From Nocardia cyriacigeorgica GUH-2 (GTDB lineage: Bacteria > Actinomycetota > Actinomycetes > Mycobacteriales > Mycobacteriaceae): DNA of 64,000 bases. A model generated the notes under the pieces. That model made no database searches, was not told the DNA's origin, and saw only the letters and a list, made by a program, of their open reading frames with translations. Positions 8,023 to 19,502 of this stretch are shown piece after piece. The position numbers and the translations under genes were made by a program. The DNA is taken from contig NC_016887.1 of assembly GCF_000284035.1 (NCBI RefSeq), positions 2,046,001 through 2,110,000 on the forward strand. The letters are read 5' to 3'. Positions within the stretch are counted from its first letter, which is position 1. Each line of letters starts with the position of its first letter.

Positions 8023-8043
8023 GTTACTTGCGGTAACAGTAAC
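8023..8043. promoter_or_regulatory. Candidate MtrA-type site (GTTAC/GTAAC repeats)
   Basis: GTTAC, a 5-nt spacer and GTAAC form a perfect inverted repeat (8023-8037), with a further GTAAC at 8039-8043. Repeated GTAAC half-sites upstream of peptidoglycan hydrolase genes fit what is known of MtrA in actinobacteria. The site is about 230 bp upstream of the NlpC/P60 start, so action on the divergent nuclease gene is equally possible. The regulator is inferred, not shown. Confidence 0.35.
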
Positions 8044-8378
8044 TACGCCTGCTCGCCCGGCCCTCGGCATTTCTCGCAGTTCACGGGACATCTCTCGGAG
8101 TTAGCGGGGTGGTCGCGGGGTGTCGGACGGCCTGTCCGAGGTTCGGAGGAGGGGTGGACGGGCTCCGGCCCCATGGCGTGAATCCGACACGCCCGGCGAT
8201 TGATACCCGTCGACTTTCTCTGTGAGCTACGCCGCTTTCAGGCATCGAAGATCATTTCGGGGGTACCGAAACGAAAAGCTCGTCTGTGTAATTCGGGCAT
8301 TTTCGCGCTGTCCGCACCTGCGCGCACCGGGGGGATCACCAGCTCATCGCCGCGGCCGAACCTGTCGGACCCCGGTCG

Positions 8379-8384
8379 TACGCT
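8379..8384 (+). promoter_or_regulatory. -10 element, leaderless start of nuclease fusion gene
   Basis: TACGCT ends 7 nt before GTG 8392, placing the transcription start at or next to the start codon. No Shine-Dalgarno sequence is visible. Confidence 0.45.
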
Positions 8385-8391
8385 GCACGCC

Positions 8392-10143
8392 GTGTCCGAC
8401 TCCGTCCCGCGCCGCCGCGCCGCCGCGCAACTGGCCTTCGACGAGCTCGACACCCCGCTCTACGACACCACCTTCGTGGTCGTCGACCTGGAAACCACCG
8501 GCACCAGCCCGGAATCGGACGCCATCACCGAGATCGGTGCGGTCAAGGTGCGCGGCGGCGAGGTGCTCGGTGAATTCGCCACCCTGGTCGACCCCGGACG
8601 CGCCATCCCGCCCGCGGTCGTGCACGTCACCGGCATCACCACTGCCATGGTCTGCGCCGCCCCGCCGATCGAAGCGGTGCTGCCCGGCTTCCTGGAGTTC
8701 GCGGCCGGCGCGGTGCTCGTCGCGCACAATGCCCGATTCGATATGGCGTTCCTGCGCGCCGCGGCTGCTCGCTGCGGCACGCCCTGGCCCGCCGCCCAGG
8801 TGGTGTGCACCGTGCGCCTCGCGCGCCGGGTGCTGGCCCGCGACGAGGCGCCGTCGGTGCGGTTGAGCGTGCTGGCCAGGGTGCTCGGCGCGAGCACCCA
8901 GCCCACTCATCGCGCTCTCGCCGATGCCCGCGCCACCGTCGACGTCCTGCACGCGCTGATGGCGCGGGTGGGCAATCAGGGCGTGCACAGCCTCACCGAG
9001 CTGATCGACTACCTGCCCGACGTCAGCTCGGGGCAGCGCGCCAAACGTGGGCTGGCCGCCGACTTGCCCGCGAGCCCCGGGGTCTATCTGTTCCGTGGAC
9101 CGTCCGATGAAGTCCTCTATATAGGGACGGCGGTGAACCTGCGCCGCCGCGTGCGCAACTACTTCACCGGCTCGGAGACCCGGGGCCGGATCAAGGAGAT
9201 GGTCGCGCTGGCCACCCGCGTCGATCACGTCGAATGCGCGCACGGCCTCGAGGCGGGGGTGCGCGAGTTGCGGCTGCTGGTCGCGCATGCGCCGCCGTAC
9301 AACCGGCGCTCGAAGTTTCCCAAGCGCGGCTGGTGGATCACCCTCACCGAGGAGGCGTTTCCGCGCTTCGCGATCGTGCGCGCGCCGGCCGCCGAGGCGC
9401 TCGGACCCTTCGGCGCCCGAGCCGACGCCGCTGACGTCGCCGCCACCATCGCCGAGTTCAGCGGGCTGCGCACCTGCACAACTCGGTTGTCGCGCACGGC
9501 AATTCACGACTGCCCGCCCGCCGCCGTCGGTGGCTGCCCGGCCGCGGCCGATGGAATGACCCGTAATAGTAAGGAATACGCGTCCGCGCCCGCCGCCGTG
9601 CGCGCGCTGTTCGCGGGCACCGACGACACGGTCCTGCGCATGGTGCTCGAACAGATCCGAACCCGTTCCGCCGCCGAACATTTCGAGGCAGCTGCCCGGT
9701 TGCGCGACCGCGCGGTGACGGTGATCCGCGCGCTGTATCGTACCCAGCGCCTGGCCGCCGTCGCCCGCATCGCCGAACTCGTCGCCGCGCACCCCGACGG
9801 CGCGGGCGGCTGGGAATTCGCGGTGATCCGCTTCGGCCGCCTGGCGGGCGCGGGCACGGCCGCCAGGGGAGTGGCGCCGATGCCGGTGGTGGAACGGATC
9901 GTGGCCGCCGCGGAAACCGTGGTCTGCGACGGTGATCTGTCGCCGCTGCGTGGCGGGTCACCGGAGGAGGTGGGGCTGGTCGTGCGCTGGCTGGCCCGGC
10001 CCGGTGTGCGGATCGTGCGCACCAGCGAGGGCTACTGCGAACCGGCACACGGCGCGGGCGCATGGCAGGCCTGGGTCGCGACGGCCGAGGCCGCGGCAGC
10101 CGCTGAGTCCGCGGCGCAGGACTACGAACGCATGTCCGGCTGA
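8392..10143 (+). CDS. DEDDh exonuclease / GIY-YIG (UvrC-like) nuclease fusion protein
   Basis: A 583-residue cytosolic nuclease matching Rv2191. The N-terminal ~190 residues are a DnaQ-type 3'-5' exonuclease: VVVDLETTG (Exo I), VAHNARFDMAFL (Exo II) and HRALADARATVD (Exo III). Then comes a UvrC-type GIY-YIG domain beginning PGVYLFRG and continuing EVLYIGTAVNLRRRVRNYF. A UVR-like helix region (AAEHFEAAARLRDRA) sits further on. It lacks the UvrC C-terminal RNase H-like and HhH domains, so it resembles Cho fused to an exonuclease; a role in excision repair is inferred. GTG at 8392 is chosen because a -10 hexamer (TACGCT) ends 7 nt before it, typical of leaderless mRNAs; sequence upstream in frame has no homology-like content. 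Confidence 0.88.
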   Translation: MSDSVPRRRAAAQLAFDELDTPLYDTTFVVVDLETTGTSPESDAITEIGAVKVRGGEVLGEFATLVDPGRAIPPAVVHVTGITTAMVCAAPPIEAVLPGFLEFAAGAVLVAHNARFDMAFLRAAAARCGTPWPAAQVVCTVRLARRVLARDEAPSVRLSVLARVLGASTQPTHRALADARATVDVLHALMARVGNQGVHSLTELIDYLPDVSSGQRAKRGLAADLPASPGVYLFRGPSDEVLYIGTAVNLRRRVRNYFTGSETRGRIKEMVALATRVDHVECAHGLEAGVRELRLLVAHAPPYNRRSKFPKRGWWITLTEEAFPRFAIVRAPAAEALGPFGARADAADVAATIAEFSGLRTCTTRLSRTAIHDCPPAAVGGCPAAADGMTRNSKEYASAPAAVRALFAGTDDTVLRMVLEQIRTRSAAEHFEAAARLRDRAVTVIRALYRTQRLAAVARIAELVAAHPDGAGGWEFAVIRFGRLAGAGTAARGVAPMPVVERIVAAAETVVCDGDLSPLRGGSPEEVGLVVRWLARPGVRIVRTSEGYCEPAHGAGAWQAWVATAEAAAAAESAAQDYERMSG

Positions 10144-10258
10144 GTCGGCTCAGCTTCGCGACTGCTGTTGCGCCCCGCTACGTCCGCAGGCAAATCCGGC
10201 ACAGCCACCCAGGGACCCGGACACGCAGCAACACGGCAGCCGGCACCCGATCACCGCC

Positions 10259-10264
10259 TAGGCT
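10259..10264 (+). promoter_or_regulatory. -10 element, leaderless start of AsnC-domain gene
   Basis: TAGGCT ends 6 nt before ATG 10271; there is no Shine-Dalgarno sequence, consistent with a leaderless transcript. Confidence 0.4.
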
Positions 10265-10270
10265 GAGCCC

Positions 10271-10546
10271 ATGATTACCGCCATCGTCATGATCAACGCC
10301 GCCAATGCCCGTATCCCGGAAACCGCGCAGGCGGTCGCCGATATCGAGGGCGTCAGCGAGGTCTACTCCTGTGCGGGCGATGTCGACCTCATCGCGGTGG
10401 TCCGGGTGCGCGACCACGAGCAGATCGCCGAGGTGGTGACCGGCCGCATCGATAAGACCGACGGCGTGGTGCGGACCACCACGCATATCGCGTTCAAGTC
10501 CTATTCGCGCGCCGACGTCGAGGCAGGGTTCTCGCTGGGCGAATGA
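10271..10546 (+). CDS. Stand-alone Lrp/AsnC ligand-binding (RAM) domain protein
   Basis: This 91-residue protein is a single AsnC_trans_reg/RAM domain (beta-alpha-beta-beta-alpha-beta) with no DNA-binding HTH. It starts MITAIVMINAA and contains IEGVSEVYSCAGDVDLIAVVRV and the conserved-type TTTHIAFKSYS strand. Stand-alone RAM proteins form oligomers and may sense amino acids or modulate full-length Lrp proteins. The gene lies near trpD, which hints at amino-acid metabolism, but no target is known. It ends 4 bp from the stop of a convergent gene, with no room for a terminator between them. Confidence 0.88.
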   Translation: MITAIVMINAANARIPETAQAVADIEGVSEVYSCAGDVDLIAVVRVRDHEQIAEVVTGRIDKTDGVVRTTTHIAFKSYSRADVEAGFSLGE

Positions 10547-10550
10547 CGGT

Positions 10551-10847
10551 CTAGGGGACCTGGATCGAGGTGCCGACGACGGTGCGCACCTCGCGGGAGG
10601 TGAGGGTGGCGGTGATGTCGCCGCGGCAGCCGCGCCCGTAATACACCGTCACCGGTTCGTCGGTGTGGTTTTCCACCTTCAGGGTGCGCGCACCGCCGCT
10701 GACCTCCAGGCAGCCCACGGGATCGTGATGCACGGTGCCGTCGACGACGAGTCCGCCGCGCGCGGCGGTCGCGGGCCCGGCACTCAGCACCCCCACCGCC
10801 AGCGCGGCGAGCAGGGTGCCGGACACCACGGGCACACCGTGATTCAT
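10551..10847 (-). CDS. Small secreted protein of unknown function, two cysteines
   Basis: A 98-residue protein with a clear Sec signal peptide (MNHGVPVVSGTLLAALAVGV, then an Ala-rich stretch with a likely cut after PATA). The mature ~67 residues hold two Cys (VGCLEV and GRGCRGD) that may form a disulfide, within a beta-rich pattern (HTDEPVTVYYGRG). I do not recognise the family. ATG 10847 has GGAGGT 4 nt upstream, a strong site. The gene stands alone on the minus strand, convergent with the AsnC-domain gene. Confidence 0.7.
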   Translation of the reverse strand: MNHGVPVVSGTLLAALAVGVLSAGPATAARGGLVVDGTVHHDPVGCLEVSGGARTLKVENHTDEPVTVYYGRGCRGDITATLTSREVRTVVGTSIQVP

Positions 10848-11065
10848 ACCTACCTCCACGATCGACGGATTCACTGAGGGCGCGGACCATCACCGGTCCA
10901 TGGCAGGACGGCACCGCCGGGATGTCTGCGCCGAGTCGTCGCACGAGGGCACAGCGATGTGCCCGGACGACCGCGCAACTCTATAGCGCCGATCGATGGT
11001 TTGCCGGTCCAGGCAAGACGGCGTTTCTCCCCGGCCCCGCGGATCGCGGGCTCGAACGGGACGGA

Positions 11066-12127
11066 TCAGGCGTCGCCGAGGGTGTTGGTCAGCTTCGCCC
11101 AGCGATCCAGCAGCGCCGCGCCGCGCCCGCTGTCGATGGCGTCGGCGGCGCGTTCGACGGCCGCGCCCAGCTGATCGTCCAGGTCGGCGTCCGGATCGCC
11201 GGCGCCCTGGGACAGGTCGTAGGCCACGATGGCGGCCGCGGAGTTGACCAGCACCGCGTCGCGGACCGCGCCGGGCGTTCCGGCCAGCACATCGCGGGCC
11301 ACACCGGCATTGACCTGCGCGTCGCCGCCGCGCAGCGCGTCCAGCTCGACCCGGGGGAAGCCGAGCCGGGCGGGGTCGATAGTGGCCTCACGCATGCGGC
11401 CGCCGGAGACCACCCAGACGTCGGTGGTGTCGGAGGTGGTGATCTCGTCGAGTCCGTCATTGCCGCGCACCACCAGCGCGGAGCTGCCGCGTGCGGCGAA
11501 CACCCCGGCGATCTTGGGCAGCAGATCGGCGAACGCGCAGCCGACCAGGCCCGCGCGCGGCTGGGCCGGGTTGGTGAGCGGCCCGAGCACGTTGAACACG
11601 GTCGGGATGCCGATCTCCTTGCGTGCCGGCCCGGCGAAGCGCAGCGCGGGATGGAACAGCGGCGCGAAACAGAACCCGATGCCGACCTCGCGCACACATC
11701 GCGCCACCGACTCCGGGCCCAGCGCCAGTCGAACACCGAGCGCCTCGAGCACGTCGGCGCCGCCGCTCTTGGAGGTGGCCGCGCGATTGCCGTGCTTGAT
11801 GACCGGCACACCGGCCGCGGCGACGACTATCGACGACATCGTGGAGATGTTGACCGAGCCCGACCGATCACCGCCGGTGCCGACGATATCGACCGCGTCG
11901 CCGTCGATATGGACCAGCCGAGCGTGCCCGAGCATGCCCGAGGCCAGGCCCGACAGCTCCTCGGCGGTCGGCCCCTTGATCTTGATCGCCACCCCGAACG
12001 CGGCGATCTGCGCCTGCGTCGCATTGTCGGAGAAGATCTCGTTGATCACCCATTCGGTGTCGTCCGCGGTCAGGTCGCCACCGTCGGCAAGGGTGCCGAG
12101 CACCTGGGGCCAGCTGCGCACGCTCAT
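11066..12127 (-). CDS. trpD: Anthranilate phosphoribosyltransferase TrpD
   Basis: It transfers a phosphoribosyl group from PRPP to anthranilate, the second committed step of tryptophan synthesis. The 353-residue length is normal. Motifs seen are [12 protein letters not shown], the PRPP-binding [16 protein letters not shown], the anthranilate-site [21 protein letters not shown], and [16 protein letters not shown] at 12127 is preferred to ATG 12133 because GGGAG lies 6 nt upstream of the former but directly abuts the latter. As in M. tuberculosis the gene is not with other trp genes but lies beside and divergent from ctaE. About 220 bp downstream, before the small secreted gene, has no ORF, only a weak CCGCG/CGCGG stem near 11038-11052. 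Confidence 0.96.
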   Translation of the reverse strand: MSVRSWPQVLGTLADGGDLTADDTEWVINEIFSDNATQAQIAAFGVAIKIKGPTAEELSGLASGMLGHARLVHIDGDAVDIVGTGGDRSGSVNISTMSSIVVAAAGVPVIKHGNRAATSKSGGADVLEALGVRLALGPESVARCVREVGIGFCFAPLFHPALRFAGPARKEIGIPTVFNVLGPLTNPAQPRAGLVGCAFADLLPKIAGVFAARGSSALVVRGNDGLDEITTSDTTDVWVVSGGRMREATIDPARLGFPRVELDALRGGDAQVNAGVARDVLAGTPGAVRDAVLVNSAAAIVAYDLSQGAGDPDADLDDQLGAAVERAADAIDSGRGAALLDRWAKLTNTLGDA

Positions 12128-12353
12128 CAACATCTCCCATCACACTGGTACGCCCAGCAGTCTCGTAGGGCACAACCCTAATGGGCCCGGCGCGGGCGGT
12201 CGCTCGATATCTGTCCGCGGGCGCCCGCGGGGGCGGTCCGAACTTGATCTTCGCGGCCCGATTTTCCGGCGTTCCCGCAGGAAGCGGCACAACCGAATCC
12301 GACACGCACAGCCAAGTTTCATACCCGGGTACTGCTGTCGTACTACGACGAGT

Positions 12354-12359
12354 CATACT
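12354..12359 (+). promoter_or_regulatory. -10 element of ctaE-qcrCAB promoter
   Basis: CATACT ends 7 nt before GTG 12367 with only a C-run in between and no Shine-Dalgarno sequence, so ctaE is probably read from a leaderless or nearly leaderless mRNA. The 12134-12366 spacer also contains the divergent trpD promoter. Confidence 0.45.
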
Positions 12360-12366
12360 TACCCCC

Positions 12367-12975
12367 GTGACGACCGCAGTAGGCACCCCAGGATCGGCCA
12401 TTACCCAGCGTGTGCATTCGCTGAACCGGCCCAACATGGTCAGTGTCGGCACCATCATCTGGCTGTCCAGCGAGCTGATGTTCTTCGCCGGCCTGTTCGC
12501 GATGTACTTCGTCGCGCGTGCGCAGTCCACCGAGTGGCCGCCGGAGCCGACCGAGCTGAACATGAAGCTCGCCGTCCCGGTCACCGCCGTGCTGATCGCG
12601 TCGTCGTTCACCTGCCAGCTGGGTGTCTTCGCCGCCGAGCGTGGTGACGTCTTCGGCCTGCGCCGCTGGTACGTGCTGACCCTCGCCATGGGCACCTTCT
12701 TCGTGCTCGGCCAGGGCTACGAGTACTACCACCTCGTGCACGAGGGCACCTCGATCTCGAGCAGCTCCTACGGCTCGGTGTTCTACATCACCACCGGGTT
12801 CCACGGTCTGCACGTCATCGGTGGTCTGATCGCGTTCGTGTTCCTGCTGGTGCGCACCAAGCTGAGCAAGTTCACCCCGGCGCAGGCCACCGCAGCGATC
12901 GTCGTCTCCTACTACTGGCACTTCGTCGACATCGTCTGGATCGGGCTGTTCGCCACGATCTACTTCGTCCGCTGA
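12367..12975 (+). CDS. ctaE: Cytochrome aa3 oxidase subunit III
   Basis: Subunit III of the aa3-type terminal oxidase in the plasma membrane, part of the actinobacterial bc1-aa3 supercomplex. The 202-residue protein has five hydrophobic segments, starting with [21 protein letters not shown] and ending with [21 protein letters not shown], the standard family end. GTG at 12367 begins [23 protein letters not shown], the same opening as M. tuberculosis CtaE, and a -10 hexamer sits just before it. The qcrC gene follows after 58 bp on the same strand, so ctaE-qcrCAB likely form one operon dedicated to electron transfer from menaquinol to oxygen. Confidence 0.96.
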   Translation: MTTAVGTPGSAITQRVHSLNRPNMVSVGTIIWLSSELMFFAGLFAMYFVARAQSTEWPPEPTELNMKLAVPVTAVLIASSFTCQLGVFAAERGDVFGLRRWYVLTLAMGTFFVLGQGYEYYHLVHEGTSISSSSYGSVFYITTGFHGLHVIGGLIAFVFLLVRTKLSKFTPAQATAAIVVSYYWHFVDIVWIGLFATIYFVR

Positions 12976-13033
12976 CCCGGGCTCAGTGGAAGCTTTAGCA
13001 CCAGTCGGTTCCGTCTACTCCAAAGGGACACAG

Positions 13034-13897
13034 ATGAGTTCATCTCCCCCATCAGCGCCAGAGCCCGCCAGCCCCGGGCACGGCCAGGCCAGCAAGACGC
13101 GCAGGCAGCGCCGCGTCCGCCGCCGCATCGCGGGCGGGCTCGCGCTTCTGGTGGGTCTCGTCGGAGCCGGCTTTCTCGCCTCGGCCCTCACTCCCGACCC
13201 GCAGATCGCGACGGCCAACCAGGACACCTCGGCGCTGATCCGCGAGGGTCAGCAGCTGTATGAGACCTCCTGCATCACCTGTCACGGCGCGAACCTGCAG
13301 GGCGTGCAGGACCGCGGTCCCAGCCTGATCGGTGTCGGCGAGGCCGCGGTGTACTTCCAGGTCTCCTCCGGTCGTATGCCGATGACGCGCAACGAGGCCC
13401 AGGCCGAGCGCAAGCCCGTCAAGTTCGACGCCCACCAGACCGACGCCATCGGCGCCTACGTGGCGGCCAACGGCGGCGGCCCGACGGTGGTCCGCAACGC
13501 CGACGGCACCATCGCCCAGGAATCGCTGCGCGGCGACGACATCGCCCGCGGTAGCGAGCTGTTCCGGATGAACTGCGCCTCCTGCCACAACTTCACCGGT
13601 CGTGGTGGCGCGCTGTCGTCGGGTAAGTTCGCGCCGCCGCTCGAGCCCGCCTCCGAGCAGCAGATCTACGCCGCGATGCTCACCGGCCCGCAGAACATGC
13701 CGAAGTTCTCCGACCGGCAGCTGACGCCGGAGGAGAAGCGCGACATCATCGCCTACGTCAAGGACTCGATGGAGGCCAAGTCGCCCGGCGGTTACGGCCT
13801 CGGCGGCTTCGGCCCCGCGACCGAGGGCCTGGCGATCTGGGTGGTCGGCATCGTGCTGACCGTCGGCGCCGCGATGTGGATCGGATCCCGGTCATGA
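13034..13897 (+). CDS. qcrC: Cytochrome bc1 complex diheme cytochrome c subunit QcrC
   Basis: It carries electrons from the bc1 complex directly to the aa3 oxidase, replacing a free cytochrome c. The 287-residue protein has a basic N-terminus, a membrane segment at about residues 32-52 and two c-type heme sites: CITCH (80-84) and CASCH (181-185). A C-terminal membrane anchor lies at about 265-283. Two heme domains in one chain are diagnostic of actinobacterial QcrC. ATG 13034 has AAAGGGA about 5 nt upstream and gives the conserved start; an earlier in-frame ATG at 12986 lacks support. Heme attachment needs the extracytoplasmic Ccs system, which is not in this window. Confidence 0.96.
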   Translation: MSSSPPSAPEPASPGHGQASKTRRQRRVRRRIAGGLALLVGLVGAGFLASALTPDPQIATANQDTSALIREGQQLYETSCITCHGANLQGVQDRGPSLIGVGEAAVYFQVSSGRMPMTRNEAQAERKPVKFDAHQTDAIGAYVAANGGGPTVVRNADGTIAQESLRGDDIARGSELFRMNCASCHNFTGRGGALSSGKFAPPLEPASEQQIYAAMLTGPQNMPKFSDRQLTPEEKRDIIAYVKDSMEAKSPGGYGLGGFGPATEGLAIWVVGIVLTVGAAMWIGSRS

Positions 13898-13967
13898 CCG
13901 GTCAGCGCCCGGAGAAGGCAGCTTGCGTAACCGCGCAGGGCGCCCGGGCATGCCGAGAGGGAATCGC

Positions 13968-15173
13968 ATGACAGACAAGGAGCGAGACGACATGGGGCGC
14001 CCGGATGAGGGATCCAGTGCCGAGCCGTCGAAAGAAACGGTGAAGCCCACCGGCCACGCCGCCGCGGAGCCCACCGAGGCCGAGCTGGACGCGATGTCGC
14101 GCGACGAGCTGGTCAAGCTCGGCACCGAGATGGACGGCGTCGACGTCGCCTACCGGCGTGAGCGGTTCCCGGTTCCGGGTACCCGCGCCGAGAAGCGCGC
14201 CGAGCGTCAGGTGGCGCTGTGGTTCGCCATCTCCGGTCTGGCCGCAGCCGCGCTGGTCGGGGTGTTCCTGTTCTGGCCCTGGGAGTACAAGGGCAAGGAG
14301 TCCGAGGGACACGACCTCTACTCGCTGGCCACCCCGCTCTACGGCCTCACCTTCGGTGTCTCGATCCTCGCGATCGGCATCGCGGTGGTGCTGATCCGCA
14401 AGAAGTTCATCCCGGCCGAGCTGTCCATCCAGGAGCGCCACGACGGCCGCTCCAGCGAGGTGGACCGCCGCACCCTGGTGGCGGAGTTGCAGGACGCGCT
14501 CGACACCTCCACGCTGGGTCGTCGCAAGATGATCACCCGCACCGCCGGCGCCGGCCTCGGCATCGTCGGCCTGGGTTCGGCCGCGCTGTTCGTCGGCGGC
14601 ATGATCAAGAACCCGTGGGCCAAGGGCGACAAGTCGCCGCTGTGGGTGTCGGGCTGGACCCCGGACTGGGAGGGCCAGACCATCTACCTGCGCCGCGACA
14701 CCGGCCGTCCGGAAGACATCGTGCTGGTGCGCCCGGAGGATCTGGACGCGGGCGGTATGGAAACCGTCTTCCCGTGGAAGGAAGTCTGGCGTGGTGACGA
14801 GCACGCGACCCTGCAGTCGCTGCGCGGTATCCGCAACGCCGTCATGCTGATCCGGCTGCGCACCGAAGACGCGCAGAAGGCGGTCAAGCGCAAGGGCCAG
14901 GAGAGCTTCAACTTCGGCGACTACTTCGCCTACTCGAAGATCTGCACCCACCTCGGTTGCCCGACCTCGCTCTACGAGCAGCAGACCAACCGGATCCTGT
15001 GCCCCTGCCACCAGTCGCAGTTCTCGGCGACCGAGTGGGGTAAGCCGGTCTTCGGTCCGGCCGCCCGCGCGCTGCCGCAGCTGCCGATCACCGTCAACTC
15101 CGAGGGCTTCCTGGTCGCCAACGGCGACTTCATCGAGCCGCTCGGCCCGGCCTTCTGGGAGCGTCGTTCATGA
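13968..15173 (+). CDS. qcrA: Cytochrome bc1 complex Rieske iron-sulfur subunit QcrA
   Basis: The 2Fe-2S subunit accepts the first electron from menaquinol. The 401-residue length reflects the long actinobacterial form: an acidic N-terminal cytosolic tail, then three membrane segments. The first two come soon after the AEKRAERQ stretch; the third follows [12 protein letters not shown]. The C-terminal Rieske domain has CTHLGC (326-331) and CPCHQS (345-350), supplying two Cys and two His ligands. ATG 13968 is chosen because GAGAGGGA lies 6 nt upstream; TTG 13923 and ATG 13992 also have weaker purine boxes. The stop overlaps the qcrB start (ATGA), so the two are translationally coupled. Confidence 0.95.
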   Translation: MTDKERDDMGRPDEGSSAEPSKETVKPTGHAAAEPTEAELDAMSRDELVKLGTEMDGVDVAYRRERFPVPGTRAEKRAERQVALWFAISGLAAAALVGVFLFWPWEYKGKESEGHDLYSLATPLYGLTFGVSILAIGIAVVLIRKKFIPAELSIQERHDGRSSEVDRRTLVAELQDALDTSTLGRRKMITRTAGAGLGIVGLGSAALFVGGMIKNPWAKGDKSPLWVSGWTPDWEGQTIYLRRDTGRPEDIVLVRPEDLDAGGMETVFPWKEVWRGDEHATLQSLRGIRNAVMLIRLRTEDAQKAVKRKGQESFNFGDYFAYSKICTHLGCPTSLYEQQTNRILCPCHQSQFSATEWGKPVFGPAARALPQLPITVNSEGFLVANGDFIEPLGPAFWERRS

Positions 15174-16810
15174 GTTCTCCATCAGCAATCGGCCGGAAGG
15201 TCGGTGCCCACGCCGACGCCGTGGACGAGCGGTACCGCGCCGCCGCGTTCATGCGCCGGTCGATCAACAAGGTCTTCCCGACCCACTGGTCGTTCCTGCT
15301 GGGTGAGATCGCGCTGTACGCGTTCATCATCCTGCTGCTGTCGGGTGTCTACCTGACGCTGTACTTCGACCCGTCGATGAGCCACGTCGTGTACGACGGC
15401 GCCTACCAGCCGCTGCGCGGTGTCGGTATGTCGCGGGCCTACGAGACCGCGCTGAACATCTCCTTCGAGGTGCGCGGCGGCCTGTTCGTGCGCCAGGTGC
15501 ATCACTGGGCGGCGCTGCTGTTCGCGGCCTCGATCATCGTGCACTTGCTGCGCATCTTCTTCACCGGTGCGTTCCGCAAGCCGCGTGAGGCGAACTGGGT
15601 GATCGGTTCGCTGCTGCTGATCCTGGCGATGTTCGAGGGCTTCTTCGGTTACTCGCTGCCCGACGACCTGCTCTCCGGTACCGGTCTGCGGGCCGCGTTC
15701 TCCGGCATCACCATCGGTGTTCCGGTCATCGGCACCTGGTTGCACTGGCTGATGTTCGGTGGCGACTTCCCGGGCGAGATCATCATCCCGCGCCTCTACA
15801 TCGCGCACGTGCTGCTGTTCCCCGGCATCATGCTGGCGCTGATCGCCGCGCACGTGGCCATCGTCTGGTACCAGAAGCACACCCAGTTCCCCGGCCCGGG
15901 CCGCACCGAGAACAACGTCGTCGGTGCCCGCATCGTGCCGGTGTTCGCCGCCGACCAGGGCGCGTTCTTCGCCTTCACCCTCGGCTTCGTCGGCATCATG
16001 GGTGGCGTCCTGCAGATCAACCCGATCTGGAACCTGGGCCCGTACAACCCGTCGCAGGTCTCGGCCGGTTCACAGCCCGACTTCTACATGATGTGGACCG
16101 ACGGTATGGCGCGTCTGATGCCGCCGTGGGAGCTCTACCTGGGCCGCTACACGGTCCCGGCGGTGTTCTGGGTCGCGCTGGTGATGGGCCTGGTGTTCAC
16201 CCTGCTGATCGCCTACCCGTGGATCGAGAAGCGGCTCACCAAGGACAACGCCAACCACAACCTGTTGCAGCGTCCGCGCGACGTGCCGGTGCGTACCGCG
16301 ATCGGTGCCATGGCGATCACCTTCTACGTGATCCTGACCCTGGCCTGCGTCAACGACATCATCTCGTTGAAGTTCGACATCTCGCTGAACGCCACCACCT
16401 GGGTCGGCCGTATCGGCCTGCTGCTCGGACCGCCGATCGCGTACTTCCTGACCTACCGGTTCTGCATCGGCCTGCAGCGCAGTGACCGCGCGGTGCTCGA
16501 GCACGGCATCGAGACCGGTGTGATCAAGCGCCTGCCGCACGGTGAGTACATCGAGGTGCACCAGCCGCTGGGCCCGGTCGACGACCACGGCCACCCGATC
16601 CCGCTGGAGTACCAGGGCGCCCCGGTGCCCAAGAAGATGAACCAGCTGGGTTCGGCCGGCCAGCCCGGTACCGGTAGCTTCCTGCGCCCGGATCCGTGGC
16701 AGGAGAGCGAGCAGCACTTCGCCACCGAGCTGGAGGAGGAGCACAAGCAGCTCGCGGTGCTGAGGAAGGCACAGGAGAACGCCAACGGCCATGGCAAGCA
16801 CAGCCACTGA
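15170..16810 (+). CDS. qcrB: Cytochrome bc1 complex cytochrome b subunit QcrB
   Basis: The quinol-oxidising core with hemes bL and bH. The 546-residue protein has the cytochrome b N-terminal four-helix region with paired heme histidines ([21 protein letters not shown], and later WLHWLMF and [10 protein letters not shown]). It continues with the Qo-site segment after [11 protein letters not shown] and further helices to about 420. A long charged cytosolic tail of ~100 residues, rich in His and Gln, ends NGHGKHSH; the extended tail is normal for actinobacteria. It overlaps qcrA by 4 bp and is the last gene of the operon, followed within 15 bp by a strong hairpin. Confidence 0.96.
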   Translation: MSSPSAIGRKVGAHADAVDERYRAAAFMRRSINKVFPTHWSFLLGEIALYAFIILLLSGVYLTLYFDPSMSHVVYDGAYQPLRGVGMSRAYETALNISFEVRGGLFVRQVHHWAALLFAASIIVHLLRIFFTGAFRKPREANWVIGSLLLILAMFEGFFGYSLPDDLLSGTGLRAAFSGITIGVPVIGTWLHWLMFGGDFPGEIIIPRLYIAHVLLFPGIMLALIAAHVAIVWYQKHTQFPGPGRTENNVVGARIVPVFAADQGAFFAFTLGFVGIMGGVLQINPIWNLGPYNPSQVSAGSQPDFYMMWTDGMARLMPPWELYLGRYTVPAVFWVALVMGLVFTLLIAYPWIEKRLTKDNANHNLLQRPRDVPVRTAIGAMAITFYVILTLACVNDIISLKFDISLNATTWVGRIGLLLGPPIAYFLTYRFCIGLQRSDRAVLEHGIETGVIKRLPHGEYIEVHQPLGPVDDHGHPIPLEYQGAPVPKKMNQLGSAGQPGTGSFLRPDPWQESEQHFATELEEEHKQLAVLRKAQENANGHGKHSH

Positions 16811-16824
16811 CCGCTGAACGCGAA

Positions 16825-16858
16825 GCAGGCCCCGAGTCGAATCCGACTCGGGGCCTGC
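16825..16858. terminator. Bidirectional hairpin between qcrB and the exoribonuclease gene
   Basis: A perfect 15-bp stem (16825-16839 with 16844-16858) and a 4-nt loop lie between two convergent genes. The hairpin starts 15 bp after qcrB and ends 19 bp before the opposing stop, so it can end transcription from both sides. Confidence 0.85.
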
Positions 16859-16876
16859 TCGTGTTCGAGGCCGGGT

Positions 16877-18926
<2,050 letters not shown>

Positions 18927-18956
18927 GCTGATCCGCGGCTACCCGGACCCGAGCAC

Positions 18957-18995
18957 CCGGCCGGCGCGTCGATCGCGCCGGCCGGATCGGTTTTC
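18957..18995. terminator. Hairpin terminator between aroG and the wHTH gene
   Basis: A perfect 12-bp GC-only stem (18957-18968 with 18974-18985) and 5-nt loop are followed by ATCGG and TTTT, giving a short U-tract on the plus strand. It lies between convergent genes and can serve both. Confidence 0.85.
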
Positions 18996-19007
18996 GGGGG
19001 AGTCGGC

Positions 19008-19376
19008 TCAGAACGGTTCGGCGGCGGCCCGGCGCAGCACCTCGCGGGCCAGCGGGCCGTGCAGGGCCTCGACCGGTTTACCCGGCAGCGAATCGTCGTC
19101 GGTGAAGATCCATTCCAGGATCTCCTCATCGGTGTATTTGGCATCACGCATGACGGTGATCAGGCCGGGCAGGAACCGGATGACGTTGCCGTCTTTGTCG
19201 AAGAAGATCTCCGGCACCCCGGCTACGCCGTCACGGCGCACGGCCAGGAGTTGATGGTCGCGCAGCATCTGATGCACCCTGGTCACCACGATGCCGAGCC
19301 GTTCTGCCACATCGGGGAGCGACAACAGGGTCACCGAGGCGGGCAGAACATCGTCACTACAGGGAAATGCGCTCAC
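19008..19376 (-). CDS. Winged-helix DNA-binding protein, PknL substrate type (Rv2175c)
   Basis: A 122-residue protein with an N-terminal winged-helix/MerR-like HTH (LSLPDVAERLGIVVTRVHQMLRDHQLLAVRR) and a C-terminal helical domain (PGLITVMRDAKYTDEEILEWIFTDDDSLPG, AREVLRRAAAE). In M. tuberculosis, Rv2175c binds DNA and is phosphorylated by PknL encoded next door. Here the gene is likewise divergent from a PknL-like kinase, so the same phospho-relay is likely (inference). GTG 19376 is chosen because TACCGT sits 7 nt upstream as a leaderless-type -10. Thr residues near the N-terminus (SVTLL) could be phosphorylated, but the exact site cannot be read from sequence. Confidence 0.88.
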   Translation of the reverse strand: MSAFPCSDDVLPASVTLLSLPDVAERLGIVVTRVHQMLRDHQLLAVRRDGVAGVPEIFFDKDGNVIRFLPGLITVMRDAKYTDEEILEWIFTDDDSLPGKPVEALHGPLAREVLRRAAAEPF

Positions 19377-19383
19377 CCGGATA

Positions 19384-19389
19384 ACGGTA
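19384..19389 (-). promoter_or_regulatory. -10 element, leaderless start of wHTH gene
   Basis: TACCGT on the minus strand ends 7 nt before GTG 19376; no Shine-Dalgarno is visible. It faces the kinase promoter in the 126-bp divergent spacer. Confidence 0.4.
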
Positions 19390-19502
19390 GACGCTGGCGC
19401 CGACCACGTCGTGAGACACCCGGGGGCGTTCGGTCGATACCATCGTGGGGGCCGCAGGGCGCGGCTGCTCTTGTCGCGCGCAGCGAGGGGTGGAGAGGGT
19501 TT

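Larger units (their letters stand above)
7797..8391. other. 595-bp intergenic region rich in GTAAC-type repeats
   Basis: This divergent spacer between the short NlpC/P60 gene and the nuclease-fusion gene holds no convincing gene. It holds the NlpC promoter-like motif at 7857-7880 and an inverted GATAAC/GTTATC pair at 7977-7996. A cluster of GTTAC and GTAAC repeats lies at 8023-8043, and a -10 hexamer (TACGCT, 8379-8384) sits 7 nt before the GTG at 8392. Base composition is visibly lower in GC around 7920-8060 than in the flanking genes. The amount of spacer and the number of repeats point to a regulated region. Confidence 0.6.

Noticed and set aside
8344..9792. A 482-codon frame antisense to the nuclease fusion gene
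   Set aside because: The sense strand carries clear exonuclease and GIY-YIG motifs; the antisense product is low-complexity Gly/Arg/His.
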